Positions 7,728 through 16,460 of a DNA stretch of 37,517 nt are shown here, piece by piece. This DNA comes from Akkermansia muciniphila (GTDB lineage Bacteria > Verrucomicrobiota > Verrucomicrobiia > Limisphaerales > UBA9464): positions 1 through 37,517 of the forward strand of contig CAMCYJ010000026.1 of assembly GCA_945883815.1 (NCBI GenBank), read 5' to 3'. The translations under genes were made by a program, and so were the position numbers. Numbering within the stretch: position 1 is the first letter of the stretch; each line of letters begins with the position of its first letter. The notes under the pieces were generated by a model. The model was not told where the DNA came from. It saw nothing but the letters and a program-made list of their open reading frames with translations, and did no database searches.

Positions 7728-8864
7728 ATGCATCAGCTGATTCAAAATGGGGGTGTCTTTGATGTGATTGTCATTGGCGGTGGTATCATGGGTATTGCCA
7801 TTGCCGCGGTGGAGGCAGAGCGAGGTCGCCGAGTTTTGCTGCTGGAGCGGGAAGAGCACCCCGTCGGGGCTTCGGTTCAGAACTTTGGGCTGCTCTGGTG
7901 TCTGGGTCAGCCCGCCCACCTCTGGAAACGGGCCTTGCGAACCCGCGCCCGCTGGTTGGAATTCGCACCACAAGCGGGCTTTCATGCGTCGCCCAACGGG
8001 TCCATTCATCTTGCCCATTCTGAGTTGGATGCAGCCGTGCTGAAGGAGTTTTCGGAGCGCGCGCCGGAAGGTTTCCAAGGGCATTGGCTGCAAGCGGAGG
8101 AAATCCCAGCCCGATGCACCGCGGTGCGCCGTGCCGGTTTGGTCGGTGGCTTATGGAGCCCCCACGAAACCACCGTGGATGGTCGTGAAGCCTTGCCGCG
8201 CCTCTTGGAGTGGCTTCAGCGCGAACGGGGGGTCGAGGTTCGATTCGATGCCGCTGTCTCTCGGGTTGAAGCACCTGAAGTGGTCTCCGCCGCTGGAACC
8301 TTCCGCGGCGATCGGATCTACGTCTGCACCGGCGCCGAGTTGCGCATCCTTTTTCCGGACGTTTACCGAGCATCGGGAATCACCAAAACCAAACTGCAAA
8401 TGTGGCGGACACGACCCCAGCCTGGAGGGTGGCGTTTAGGGCCATCCCTTTGCGCGGGATTGACTTACTTGCACTACGCGGCGTTTGCCGACTGCCGTTC
8501 GTTGCCGGCCTTGCGGGCTGAATACGAGCGGACGCATGCCGAACACCTAGCCCACGGAATCCATGTGCTTTTGGCGCAAAATGCCCTGGGAGAAGCCATT
8601 GTTGGCGATACGCACCACTACGCGCAGACCCACGATCCGTTCCTGCACGATTCCCTGGACCGACTCATTGCCGACTACCTGAACACCTTCGCCTCAGTTC
8701 CGGATCCGCGGGTGGCCCAGCGTTGGATGGGGGTGTATGCCCGGATTCCGGGAAAGACCGACCTCATCGCTCACCCACAACCCGGAGTCACGATCATCAA
8801 TGCCATGGGGGGAGCCGGCATGACCCTTTCGTTTGGATTGGCGGAGGAATTTGTCCCGGAGTGA
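7728..8864 (+). CDS. FAD-dependent amine oxidase of the TIGR03364 (HpnW) type
   Basis: This 378-residue protein has the Rossmann dinucleotide-binding motif VIVIGGGIMGIAIA (14-27) and the DAO-type C-terminal motif INAMGGAGMTLSFGLA. Details such as EHPVGASVQNFGLLW match the TIGR03364 subfamily of glycine-oxidase-like enzymes. These occur with phosphonate catabolism genes, and characterised relatives act on aminophosphonates such as 2-aminoethylphosphonate or its N-methyl form. The expected partner, a HAD phosphonatase-like protein, is not in the window. A broken DUF5690 gene follows directly. The gene itself looks intact. Substrate assignment is by family and context only. Confidence 0.8.
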   Translation: MHQLIQNGGVFDVIVIGGGIMGIAIAAVEAERGRRVLLLEREEHPVGASVQNFGLLWCLGQPAHLWKRALRTRARWLEFAPQAGFHASPNGSIHLAHSELDAAVLKEFSERAPEGFQGHWLQAEEIPARCTAVRRAGLVGGLWSPHETTVDGREALPRLLEWLQRERGVEVRFDAAVSRVEAPEVVSAAGTFRGDRIYVCTGAELRILFPDVYRASGITKTKLQMWRTRPQPGGWRLGPSLCAGLTYLHYAAFADCRSLPALRAEYERTHAEHLAHGIHVLLAQNALGEAIVGDTHHYAQTHDPFLHDSLDRLIADYLNTFASVPDPRVAQRWMGVYARIPGKTDLIAHPQPGVTIINAMGGAGMTLSFGLAEEFVPE

Positions 8865-8996
8865 CCGACCCTAAATTCCCGAGTTGTGGCGAGGTGTGGC
8901 ACGCCTGACACAATGTCAGGCCTGCTGATATTGCCAAATGGGCGGTTTTTCGGGGCTTTAGGAGCGGTTGATATCAGATGGCAACCCATTTTGCGG

Positions 8997-9245
8997 ATGG
9001 TACCCACCCGTTTCTCAGGTCTTGAGCGTCAACTCGCGGCCAATCCCGCCTTGTTCACGCTGATCGCGTCGCTGGCCGCCTTCGGGGCTTACACCGCGAT
9101 GCAGGCATTCCGAACACCTTTCTTGGGGGCTACCTGTTCCCGGCAGGAAATCGGCGGCGTTTCCCTGAAGTGCTGCTCGTGGTGGCCCAGTCGCCGGGTT
9201 TCCCGCTGTCGAAATTCCCCGGGATCCAGGTGTTCGGCAAAGCCT
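8997..9245 (+). pseudogene. Truncated, frameshifted DUF5690 (MFS-like) gene
   Basis: The reading from the ATG at 8997 gives LAANPALFTLIASLAAFGAY followed by TAMQAFRTPF, the first-helix pattern of DUF5690 membrane proteins. The next conserved piece, EVLLVVAQSPGFPLSKFPGI, appears in another frame from about 9168. A one-base change near 9170 has therefore broken the gene. Similarity ends near 9245, after about 80 of some 430 expected residues, and the dispersed repeat follows at 9261. From my recollection, DUF5690 genes sit beside TIGR03364 oxidases in other genomes, so this is probably the relic of a former partner or transporter. Confidence 0.6.
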
Positions 9246-9260
9246 GCGACGGACGGACGG

Positions 9261-9295
9261 CTGATCTCGGAGCGTCAAAAAGCAAATTTCCATCA
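9261..9295 (+). repeat. Short dispersed repeat, copy 2
   Basis: The core CGGAGCGTCAAAAAGCAAAT is followed by TTCCATCA. It abuts the truncated end of the DUF5690 relic. The stretch from 9296 to the rpsA start at 9551 holds the rpsA leader and likely promoter, but I could not single out a convincing -35/-10 pair. Confidence 0.75.
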
Positions 9296-9550
9296 GTTTC
9301 TTGAAAAACCCGCTTGCCTCCTCCGGGCCAATCCCCAACGTCTACGCCGCCGGCCGTCACTCGTGTGGCGGCATTTTCGGCTGAGAAACAACAGTCAACA
9401 CGTCAACCTAACCGCTAACCTCCGTTGTCAACCGCAACGTCGGTCACGTTGGGCAATGGAGTCTTCTGAGGGGCAACCTTACCTCGCCCCGATCAAGTCT
9501 CCTCGTAGATAAACAGCACAGGCGCTCCGTGCGTCTGTCAAATTACCACT

Positions 9551-11224
9551 ATGTCGGCCTCCGCCGCATTCGCAGAACTGCTGAAGCAGTACGACCGCCA
9601 ATTCAAGGCCGGTCAAATCGTCAAGGGAACCATCCTCGAAGTCCGTCCGAAAGAAGTCCTCGTGGACATCGGCGGCAAATCCGAAGGCGTCGTCAGCGCC
9701 TCCGAGTTCGTCGAGTTCGAGAAGGTTGTCGTGGGCGACATCATCGACGTCCTCATCGAGAAGGCCGAAGACAAGGAGGGCAATGTCCACCTGTCCAAGG
9801 AAAAGGCCGAGTTCCAGCAGAACTGGGACCGTATTCAGAGCATTTGCAACGAGGGTGGCAATGTCACCGGCAAGGTGAAGTCCATCGTCAAGGGTGGCCT
9901 GATCGTCAATATTGGCGTCGAGGCGTTCTGCCCGTCTTCCCAGGTTGACATCGTTCCCCCGAAGAACCTGGCCTCCTTCGTTGGCAATGCCTACGAGTTC
10001 AAGGTCGTGAAGCTCAATCCGGACCGCCAGAACGTGGTCCTGAGCCGCCGCGAAATCATCGAGACCGAGCGCAACGCCCGCCGTTCGTCGCTGCTGTCCG
10101 AGATGATGCCCGGCGACATCCGCAAGGGCACGGTCAAGAACCTCACCGACTTCGGCGCGTTCATCGACCTCAACGGCCTCGACGGCCTGCTGCACATCAC
10201 CGACATGTCCTGGGGTCGCCTCACGCACCCGAGCGAGATGCTCAAGGTGGGTCAGGAGATCGACGTCGTCGTCCTCGACATCAACCGCGAGAAAGAGCGC
10301 GTCAGCCTGGGCCTCAAGCAGAAGCTGTCCAACCCCTGGGACAACATCGAGAGCAAATACCCCGTCAACGCCAAGGTCAAAGGCAAGATCGTCAACCTCG
10401 TGCCCTACGGCGCGTTCGTCGAGATCGAGCCCGGCGTCGAGGGCCTGGTGCACGTCACCGAGCTGTCCTGGACCAAGCGCATCGCCAAGCCTTCCGACGT
10501 CCTCAAGCAGGGCCAGGAAATCGAAGCGGTCGTCCTCGGCATCAATCGCGACGAGCAGAAGATCAGCCTCGGCATTCGTCAGCTCGAGACCAACCCGTGG
10601 GACCTCGCCCACGCCAAGTACCCGCCGGGCACCAAGGTCAAGGGCCCGATCCGCAACCTCACCAGCTACGGCGCGTTTCTCGAGCTCGAGGAAGGCCTGG
10701 ACGGCATGGTGCACGTGTCTGACATGAGCTGGACCCGCAAGGTCAACCACCCGAGCGAAGTCCTCAAGAAGGGCGACGAAGTCGAGGCGGTTGTGCTCGA
10801 AGTCGACAAGGCCAACCAGCGCATCAGCCTCGGCATGAAGCAGCTGGGCGTGGATCCGTGGGAGCAGATCGAGACCTTCTTCCGAGTCGGCGACCTCGTC
10901 TCCGGCAAGGTCACCAAGCTCGCCAGCTTCGGTGCGTTCGTTGGCTTGCCCAACGACATCGACGGACTGGTCCACATCTCCCAGGTCAGCGAAGACCGGG
11001 TCGACAAGATCAAGAACGTCCTCAAGGTCGGCGACGATGTCACCGCCCGCGTCATCAAGATCGACCGTGCCGATCGCCGCATCGGTCTGTCCATCAAGGC
11101 CGCGAATTACAGCACCGAGCAGCTGAAGGAAGAGCAGAAGCTCCTCGATCAGCTCAAGCCCGGTGAAGACCTGGTCGCCCTCGAGCACGCCTTCGCCGCG
11201 GCCGAGGCGAAGACCCAGGACTAA
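9551..11224 (+). CDS. rpsA: 30S ribosomal protein S1
   Basis: This 557-residue protein contains six S1 RNA-binding domains, at roughly 18-86, 102-166, 186-256, 271-341, 358-428 and 445-514. The last four show the repeating pattern GxVxxLxxFGAFV followed by GLVHxSxxSW. S1 binds mRNA on the small ribosomal subunit and helps initiation on leaders with weak Shine-Dalgarno sequences, which fits the many such leaders here. The length matches the six-domain bacterial type. A long minus-strand open frame over the same region is only a codon-bias shadow. The last 20 or so codons and the terminator are duplicated at 18788-18916. Confidence 0.97.
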   Translation: MSASAAFAELLKQYDRQFKAGQIVKGTILEVRPKEVLVDIGGKSEGVVSASEFVEFEKVVVGDIIDVLIEKAEDKEGNVHLSKEKAEFQQNWDRIQSICNEGGNVTGKVKSIVKGGLIVNIGVEAFCPSSQVDIVPPKNLASFVGNAYEFKVVKLNPDRQNVVLSRREIIETERNARRSSLLSEMMPGDIRKGTVKNLTDFGAFIDLNGLDGLLHITDMSWGRLTHPSEMLKVGQEIDVVVLDINREKERVSLGLKQKLSNPWDNIESKYPVNAKVKGKIVNLVPYGAFVEIEPGVEGLVHVTELSWTKRIAKPSDVLKQGQEIEAVVLGINRDEQKISLGIRQLETNPWDLAHAKYPPGTKVKGPIRNLTSYGAFLELEEGLDGMVHVSDMSWTRKVNHPSEVLKKGDEVEAVVLEVDKANQRISLGMKQLGVDPWEQIETFFRVGDLVSGKVTKLASFGAFVGLPNDIDGLVHISQVSEDRVDKIKNVLKVGDDVTARVIKIDRADRRIGLSIKAANYSTEQLKEEQKLLDQLKPGEDLVALEHAFAAAEAKTQD

Positions 11225-11244
11225 TCGTCCAAGTTCCGTTTCCA

Positions 11245-11275
11245 AGCGCGCACCCTCACCGGTGCGCGCTTTTTT
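11245..11275 (+). terminator. Rho-independent terminator after rpsA
   Basis: AGCGCGCACC (11245-11254) pairs with GGTGCGCGCT (11261-11270), followed by a T-run. A near copy lies at 18874-18905 in the duplicated segment. Confidence 0.92.
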
Positions 11276-11446
11276 GTTGGGCTGACCCGCTTCCGCAGAG
11301 GGGTCGGCCCTCACTTTTGACACTTTGGAGCTGGGGAACGGCACGCCATTCGGGCCCGTCCCGAAGGGACCTGCCACATCCTTGCTGGAAGGAAGGAAAG
11401 TGCCGAATACACCGATCCGGATTATTTGGCATCAATTTGGATTCAT

Positions 11447-11474
11447 TGATGTCTGATTCACCGTATTGACATCA
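11447..11474 (+). promoter_or_regulatory. Candidate vapBC operator/promoter
   Basis: TGATGTC (11447-11453) and GACATCA (11468-11474) form an inverted repeat that overlaps a perfect TTGACA box (11466-11471), 27 bases before the vapB start. VapB-type antitoxins usually bind such palindromes to repress their own operon. No good -10 box is seen at the right spacing. In the duplicate at 18228-18650 the TTGACA box and one arm are lost. Confidence 0.4.
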
Positions 11475-11500
11475 GATACCTCCGTCAGCATCGTAGTGGG

Positions 11501-11728
11501 ATGAGGACGACGTTGACCTTGGACGATGACCTTCTCGAACTGGCAGCACGTCAGGCGAAGCTCCGAGGCGTCTCCCTGAGCAGGGCCGTTTCCGATCTCC
11601 TCCGCCGGGGTCTCCATGCTGCCACCCCGTCGCAAACCAAAGACGGTCTCCTAATGTTCCAGCTTCCCGAGGACTCGCCCATGGTCACGACCGATGACGT
11701 GCGACTCCTCGAATCGGAGGGGGTGTGA
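11501..11728 (+). CDS. vapB: VapB-type antitoxin
   Basis: This 75-residue protein starts with a ribbon-helix-helix-like N-terminus: the strand MRTTLTLDDDLLELAARQAK, then helices with LRGVSLSRAVSDLLRRGL. The C-terminal tail contains PMVTTDDVRLLESEGV, typical of segments that wrap around the toxin. It would bind DNA and neutralise the VapC encoded next. Its stop overlaps the vapC GTG start (GTGA), so translation is coupled. A damaged copy lies at 18436-18650. Confidence 0.85.
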   Translation: MRTTLTLDDDLLELAARQAKLRGVSLSRAVSDLLRRGLHAATPSQTKDGLLMFQLPEDSPMVTTDDVRLLESEGV

Positions 11729-12165
11729 AGGGCTATCTTCTCGACACCAATGTGCTCATCGCATTGCTCTGGCCCAGCCACGCGCACCACACGCGGGCCG
11801 TGAGGTGGTTCACGAGGCATCGTTCGAGCGGCTGGGCGACCTGCCCGTTCACTCAAGCGGGTTTCGTCCGCATCGTTTCCAACCCCGCCTTCTCCCGCGA
11901 TGCGGTCACACCATGCGATGCAGTGGGCGTGCTGGCCGCCAACATCGGGTCAAAGGACCATGCGTTCTGGCCGGATGAACTGCCTTTGGTCGAGGCCGTC
12001 GCTTTTGCTGGTTCAAAGTTGCTCGGACATCAACAGGTGACCGATGCATACCTGCTCGGACTTGTTCTACGACGGGGAGGAAAGCTGGCCACCTTGGACG
12101 AACGCATCACGGCGCTGGCAGAACCGGATTCGATTCAACGCCGGGCGATGGAAGTGATTGCGTAG
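11725..12165 (+). CDS. vapC: VapC-type PIN-domain ribonuclease toxin
   Basis: This 146-residue PIN-domain protein carries acidic metal-site residues D7 (LLDTNVLIAL), D107 (QQVTDAYLL) and D125 (LATLDERI). The usual second acidic position is a glutamine in TQAGFVR (Q44), a variant I know from other members of this VapC subfamily, so it need not mean inactivity. VapC toxins cleave specific RNAs when not bound by VapB. The GTG start overlaps the vapB stop. The gene looks intact, unlike its copy at 18647-18787. Confidence 0.88.
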   Translation: MKGYLLDTNVLIALLWPSHAHHTRAVRWFTRHRSSGWATCPFTQAGFVRIVSNPAFSRDAVTPCDAVGVLAANIGSKDHAFWPDELPLVEAVAFAGSKLLGHQQVTDAYLLGLVLRRGGKLATLDERITALAEPDSIQRRAMEVIA

Positions 12166-12299
12166 CGACCCCTTCCCGGCGCCCCGCAGAGGTGCGCCAA
12201 TACTTGTAACCGGTGGTTGCGGAAGCGGGTGGTTCCCACCGAGGACACGCTCTCAGGCTGTGGAGAACGCTCGCGGCAGGACACGCTGCGGGATCTGTC

Positions 12300-12334
12300 C
12301 TGATCACGGAGCGCCGAAAAGCAAATTCCTATCC
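12300..12334 (+). repeat. Short dispersed repeat, copy 3
   Basis: CTGATCACGGAGCGCCGAAA continues into AGCAAATTCCTATCC, matching the copies at 7598 and 9261. It sits between the convergent vapC and RND pump genes and overlaps the last codons of the pump gene by six bases. Upstream, CTGCGGGATCTGTC partly resembles the sequence before copy 1. Confidence 0.75.
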
Positions 12335-15300
12335 CGTTCGATTTCGGCTCTGGCCAAAAGCCGCGTAGAGCACCGGTAGCAAGAAAAGGTTGAGCGTGGT
12401 CGAGGTCACCAGTCCACCCAGGATGACCACCGCCATGGGGAACTCGATTTCGTGCCCCGGAATATTCCCTGAGATCACCAACGGCAACAGGGCCAAGGCG
12501 GCGCAGGACGCCGTCATCAGGATGGGCGCCAGTCGTTCCTCCGCCCCGCGCAGCACGAGAGGCACACCGAAAGGCATGCCTTCCTCGACTTCAAGGTGGC
12601 GGTAGTGACTGACCAACATGATGCCGTTGCGGGCGGCAATGCCGAGTACCGTGACAAAGCCAACGAGCGAGCCGATCGACAACACGCCGCCGCCGAGAAA
12701 GGCCGCAGCCACGCCGCCGATCAGGGCAAAGGGCAACGTCAGAGCCACCATCGTCGTGAGCCGGGCCGATTGGAAATCGACCTGCAACAGAACCAGGATT
12801 CCCAGCACGGAAAACCCAGCCAGCAGCAGCAAACGACGGGTAGATTCCTGTAGGGCAGCGTATTCTCCGAGGATCTCCGGATGATAGCCACGGGCGAAGG
12901 GGAGCGTCATGACCCGGTCCTGGATTTCCCGAGCAACAGCGCCCAGGTCCCGCCCTCGGACGTTGCAGGTGACGTCGATCCGGCGTGAGGCGTTCTCACG
13001 CTTGATCTCGTTCGGTGCCGGCACCACTTCGACGTCCGCCACGTCGCCCAGCGGGACCAGCATGCCGCCGGGAATTTCGATCGGAAGGCGCTTCAACGCC
13101 TGGACGTCGGTCCGGAGGGATTCCTCGCCCCAGACGACGACGCTGAAGATCTTCTGGTCCTGATAGAGCTCACCGACCCGGGTGCCCTGGATGAGGGTGG
13201 TCGCGGCAACCCGGACCTGACCGGGCATGAGCCCCAACATTGCGGCGGCCTCGGGGCGCAGGCGCACCTGGACCTGCGGAACCAATGCTTGGGCCTCGAC
13301 CTTGAGATCCGCCACTCCATTGATGCCCGAGAGCGATTGCTTCACTTCCTGAGCTTTGTTCCTCAATTCGCCGAGGTCCGGTCCGAAGATGCGGACGACG
13401 ATCGTCGCGCTGGCGCCAGTCAGGACTTCCTTGATGCGTTCCTTCAGGTAGGTCAGCAGGTCCCGGTACAATCCCGGGTATCCGTCCACGACCTCCTGAA
13501 CCTTCGCGACGGTGGAGTCGTAGTCGACCTTGGGATCAAGACTGATCCAGAGCTCGGTGAAGTTGGGGCCTACGACTTCATCGGCGACTTCGGCGCGACC
13601 GATGTGCGATCCGAAGTTGCGGACGCCGGGGACGGCCCGGAGTTCCTTGCTGACCTGCACGGTGATTCGGCGCATGGCTTCCAACGAGGTGCCGGGTTTT
13701 TCGACCCAGTGCATGAGGAAATCGCGTTCTTTGAAGTTGGGGAGAAACTCCTCCCCAAGCCGGGGGATGGCGATGCCGGTGAGGAGGAAGACCACCACCA
13801 GCACCGAGATGGCTGCGTAGGGTCTGCCAATCAGGCTAGGTAGAATGCTGCCGTAGATCCGTTTGAGCCAGAGCACCAGTGGCGCGTCTATGCGCCGTTC
13901 GGGTGCGCCCGGCAGGAGCATGAGGCACATCGCCGGCGTCACGGTGAGCGCCACACCCAGCGAGGCCATGATCGCCACGACATAGGAGAAGGCGAGTGGC
14001 CGGAAGAAGGTGCCGGTCAATCCCGGCAGGAAGAACACCGGGATGAACACCAACACCACAATCAGGCTGGCGAACACAACTGCACTACGGACCTCCAGGG
14101 AGGCGCCGAGCACCACTTGGAACGCCGGTCGTGGATCGGCCAGCAACCGGTTCTGGCGCAGACGGCGCACGATGTTCTCCACGTCGATGATCGCGTCGTC
14201 GACGACTTCACCCACGGCGATGACCAGGCCCGCCAGCACCATGGTGTTGATGGTGCCGCCTCTCCAGTGCAGCACCAGCGCGGCCGCCATGAGGGACATC
14301 GGGATCGCCGAGACGCTGATCAACGCCGTGCGCCAATCGAAGAGGAAACCCATCAGGATGATCACCACCAGCAGGCAACCCATCCACAGGGCGTGCGACA
14401 GGTTGTCGAGTGACATCTCGATGAAGGTCGCCGGTCGGAAGATGGCTGAATCGATCTCAAGGCCGACCAGTCCCGGCCGCAGCAAGTCGAGGGCGGCCTC
14501 AACCTTGTGGGTGACTTCCAGGGTATTTCCCCAAGGCTGCTTCTCGACGATGAGTAGAAGACCCGGACCGTCGTTGATCACCGCGTCGCCGATCGGGGCC
14601 GGATGCCCCATCACGACCTCGGCCACGTCTCCGATGCGCAGGGGAACCCCGTTGGTGAACCGGACCACCGTCTGGGCCAGATCCTCGATGGTGACGATCG
14701 GGGCCAGATGGCGGACGGGCAGTCGCTGGTTGGGGGTGTCGATGAATCCGCCGGCGCTGACGAGAGCGGCGTCGCCCGCCGCCCGCACCACGGCGTCCAG
14801 GCTGACGCCGTGCATTCGCAGCCGTTCGGGATCGACCAACACCTGATACTGGCGATCGCGCTGGCCCCAGATGGCGACGTTGGCCACGCCGGGAACCGCC
14901 ATCAACCGCGGGCGGATCGTCCAGAGGGCGAGCTCGGACATCTCCATCTGCGAGAGATTGGTGGAGGAAATGCCGATCTTGAGGGCCCGGCTGGTGGAGG
15001 AGAGGGGCGGCAGCAGGACGGGCGGACGGGAGGTCAACGGCAATTTGGGGGCGGCAATCGCCACCCGTTCCTGCACCAGTTGCCGCGCGCGCATCAGGTC
15101 CGTGCCTTCCTCGAAGATCAGCACCACGGAGGAAAGGCCGAGCACGGTCTTGGAGCGAACCGTCTTCAACCAGGGGACGCCATTCACCGCGTTCTCGAGG
15201 GGCACGGTAATGAGACCTTCGACCTCCTCGGTCGAAAGCCCGGGTGCCTCGGTCTGGATCTCGACCAATGGGGGCGCAAACTCCGGGAAGACGTCCATGG

Positions 15301-15403
15301 GTGCCTGTCGCACCACACGCAGGCCGAGCACGATCATCGCGATGGCCGATGCCATCACCAGGACCCGCGCACGCAGGGACGCCGAAATCAGCCAGGTCAT
15401 CAT
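12329..15403 (-). CDS. RND efflux pump, inner-membrane subunit (CzcA/CusA family)
   Basis: This 1024-residue proton-driven pump has the HME-RND layout: an N-terminal helix, the porter motif [19 protein letters not shown] (39-57), and central and C-terminal membrane blocks with [18 protein letters not shown]. The fourth helix carries [13 protein letters not shown] (398-410) with D402, D403 and E409. That differs from the classical zinc/cobalt (DFGxxxDGA) and copper/silver (AIGxMxDA) signatures, so the substrate is open. The frame extends to 15493, but the ATG at 15403, four bases after the adaptor stop, fits homologues. It is the last gene of the efflux operon. Confidence 0.92.
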   Translation of the reverse strand: MMTWLISASLRARVLVMASAIAMIVLGLRVVRQAPMDVFPEFAPPLVEIQTEAPGLSTEEVEGLITVPLENAVNGVPWLKTVRSKTVLGLSSVVLIFEEGTDLMRARQLVQERVAIAAPKLPLTSRPPVLLPPLSSTSRALKIGISSTNLSQMEMSELALWTIRPRLMAVPGVANVAIWGQRDRQYQVLVDPERLRMHGVSLDAVVRAAGDAALVSAGGFIDTPNQRLPVRHLAPIVTIEDLAQTVVRFTNGVPLRIGDVAEVVMGHPAPIGDAVINDGPGLLLIVEKQPWGNTLEVTHKVEAALDLLRPGLVGLEIDSAIFRPATFIEMSLDNLSHALWMGCLLVVIILMGFLFDWRTALISVSAIPMSLMAAALVLHWRGGTINTMVLAGLVIAVGEVVDDAIIDVENIVRRLRQNRLLADPRPAFQVVLGASLEVRSAVVFASLIVVLVFIPVFFLPGLTGTFFRPLAFSYVVAIMASLGVALTVTPAMCLMLLPGAPERRIDAPLVLWLKRIYGSILPSLIGRPYAAISVLVVVFLLTGIAIPRLGEEFLPNFKERDFLMHWVEKPGTSLEAMRRITVQVSKELRAVPGVRNFGSHIGRAEVADEVVGPNFTELWISLDPKVDYDSTVAKVQEVVDGYPGLYRDLLTYLKERIKEVLTGASATIVVRIFGPDLGELRNKAQEVKQSLSGINGVADLKVEAQALVPQVQVRLRPEAAAMLGLMPGQVRVAATTLIQGTRVGELYQDQKIFSVVVWGEESLRTDVQALKRLPIEIPGGMLVPLGDVADVEVVPAPNEIKRENASRRIDVTCNVRGRDLGAVAREIQDRVMTLPFARGYHPEILGEYAALQESTRRLLLLAGFSVLGILVLLQVDFQSARLTTMVALTLPFALIGGVAAAFLGGGVLSIGSLVGFVTVLGIAARNGIMLVSHYRHLEVEEGMPFGVPLVLRGAEERLAPILMTASCAALALLPLVISGNIPGHEIEFPMAVVILGGLVTSTTLNLFLLPVLYAAFGQSRNRTG

Positions 15404-15407
15404 GGTG

Positions 15408-16460
15408 TTACTTGCTGAACCCGACTTCGGTGCCGAACAGTTCAGCGGCTCCCTCGGTGACGATGCTCGCTCCCACCGCCGGCCCACTGGCAAGAACGGC
15501 GACGTTGCCCATCACCCGCCGCAGTTGCACGCGATGGCGTGCGAATCGATGCGGTGCGGGATTCTCGTAAACCCAGGTCCCGCCCTCGATATCGATGACC
15601 ACACTCGACCAGGGAACCACGAGCGAATCTTCTGTGGAGTTCATGGTCAGGCTCGCACCCACCCTTTCTCCGAGGCGGAAGCGGTGATCCGGGTTCTCCA
15701 ACTCGAAGAACAAATCCACCGAAGACGCCGACGGATCCGCGGAAGGCGGCGATGCGATCGGACTCGCCGCCCGTCCGGAATCCCCCTTGTCCCCACCCAA
15801 ATTACCTATCAGCGCCGGTTGGGCCAGATCGATGCGCCGGAGTTCGCCAGCGTAAACCGGGACCCGGACCCGGACCTTCGCGGGCGTGGTGCCTGGAAGG
15901 ACCCTCGGCCCCAGCAGCGCACGTCGGGCAGTGACCCTTCCCAGGTCCGCCCGGGCGACCTGAAGCACGACTCGGGTCTCGTCCACGATCCGTTGGCTGC
16001 CGGACTTGTCGCGCAGCATGCGTTCCGCCCGCTCCACGGCAATCTCGGCGCCCTGTACCTGCGCCTTCGATGCTGCGATGGCTCCGTCGGCATCGACCTG
16101 CGATTCGGCCAGCCGGATCCGATCCGCGGGATTCATTCCGGGGAGCAACGGCGCGATCGACTGGGTTCCCTCGGAGCCGGATGGCTCCATTTCCCCGAGC
16201 GAAACCATCACCTCTCCGCCGAACAACCGGACTTGGGAAAGCTTCTTCCTTTCGACCTTGGCAGTCCGGATGCCGAGTCGTTCCTCGGCCTTGGGAGTGA
16301 GGGTGACCCCGCTGAACTCGGCTTCGTTGGCCTTCTGGCCGACCGTGGCGGGGGGGGTGGTTGGATTCGGCGCGGCAGCCGTCATGCCTCCAACGAGACG
16401 GATCCCGAGCAGGACGACAACCAACGCGGGGCTCGATGGGATTCCGGAGAAGGATTTCAT
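15408..16460 (-). CDS. RND efflux periplasmic adaptor (membrane fusion protein)
   Basis: This 350-residue protein starts with a signal/anchor sequence (about 10-29). It has the adaptor layout of a metal-type HlyD/CusB family member: [20 protein letters not shown] near 51-70, an alpha-helical hairpin around 112-185 and a beta-barrel with [14 protein letters not shown] small C-terminal domain follows, with [18 protein letters not shown]. It bridges the inner-membrane pump to the outer-membrane channel. Its ATG overlaps the stop of the upstream channel gene by four bases, and the pump starts four bases after its stop. Confidence 0.88.
   Translation of the reverse strand: MKSFSGIPSSPALVVVLLGIRLVGGMTAAAPNPTTPPATVGQKANEAEFSGVTLTPKAEERLGIRTAKVERKKLSQVRLFGGEVMVSLGEMEPSGSEGTQSIAPLLPGMNPADRIRLAESQVDADGAIAASKAQVQGAEIAVERAERMLRDKSGSQRIVDETRVVLQVARADLGRVTARRALLGPRVLPGTTPAKVRVRVPVYAGELRRIDLAQPALIGNLGGDKGDSGRAASPIASPPSADPSASSVDLFFELENPDHRFRLGERVGASLTMNSTEDSLVVPWSSVVIDIEGGTWVYENPAPHRFARHRVQLRRVMGNVAVLASGPAVGASIVTEGAAELFGTEVGFSK

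Larger units (their letters stand above)
11164..12200 (+). repeat. Source segment of the rpsA-tail / vapBC duplication
   Basis: Three consecutive pieces of this segment recur in damaged form at 18228-18916: the rpsA tail with terminator (11164-11288), the vapB upstream region (11293-11500) and vapB-vapC with the bases just downstream. In the second location the order is upstream region, vapB, vapC and then the rpsA tail, so it is permuted. The 276-base stretch between rpsA and vapB holds only the terminator, this repeated upstream region and the possible operator. Confidence 0.9.

Noticed and set aside
9479-11377. A 632-codon open frame on the minus strand over rpsA
   Set aside because: It is antisense to an unmistakable six-domain S1 gene. 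Its Asp/Leu/Val/Glu-rich repetitive product simply mirrors the S1 codons.
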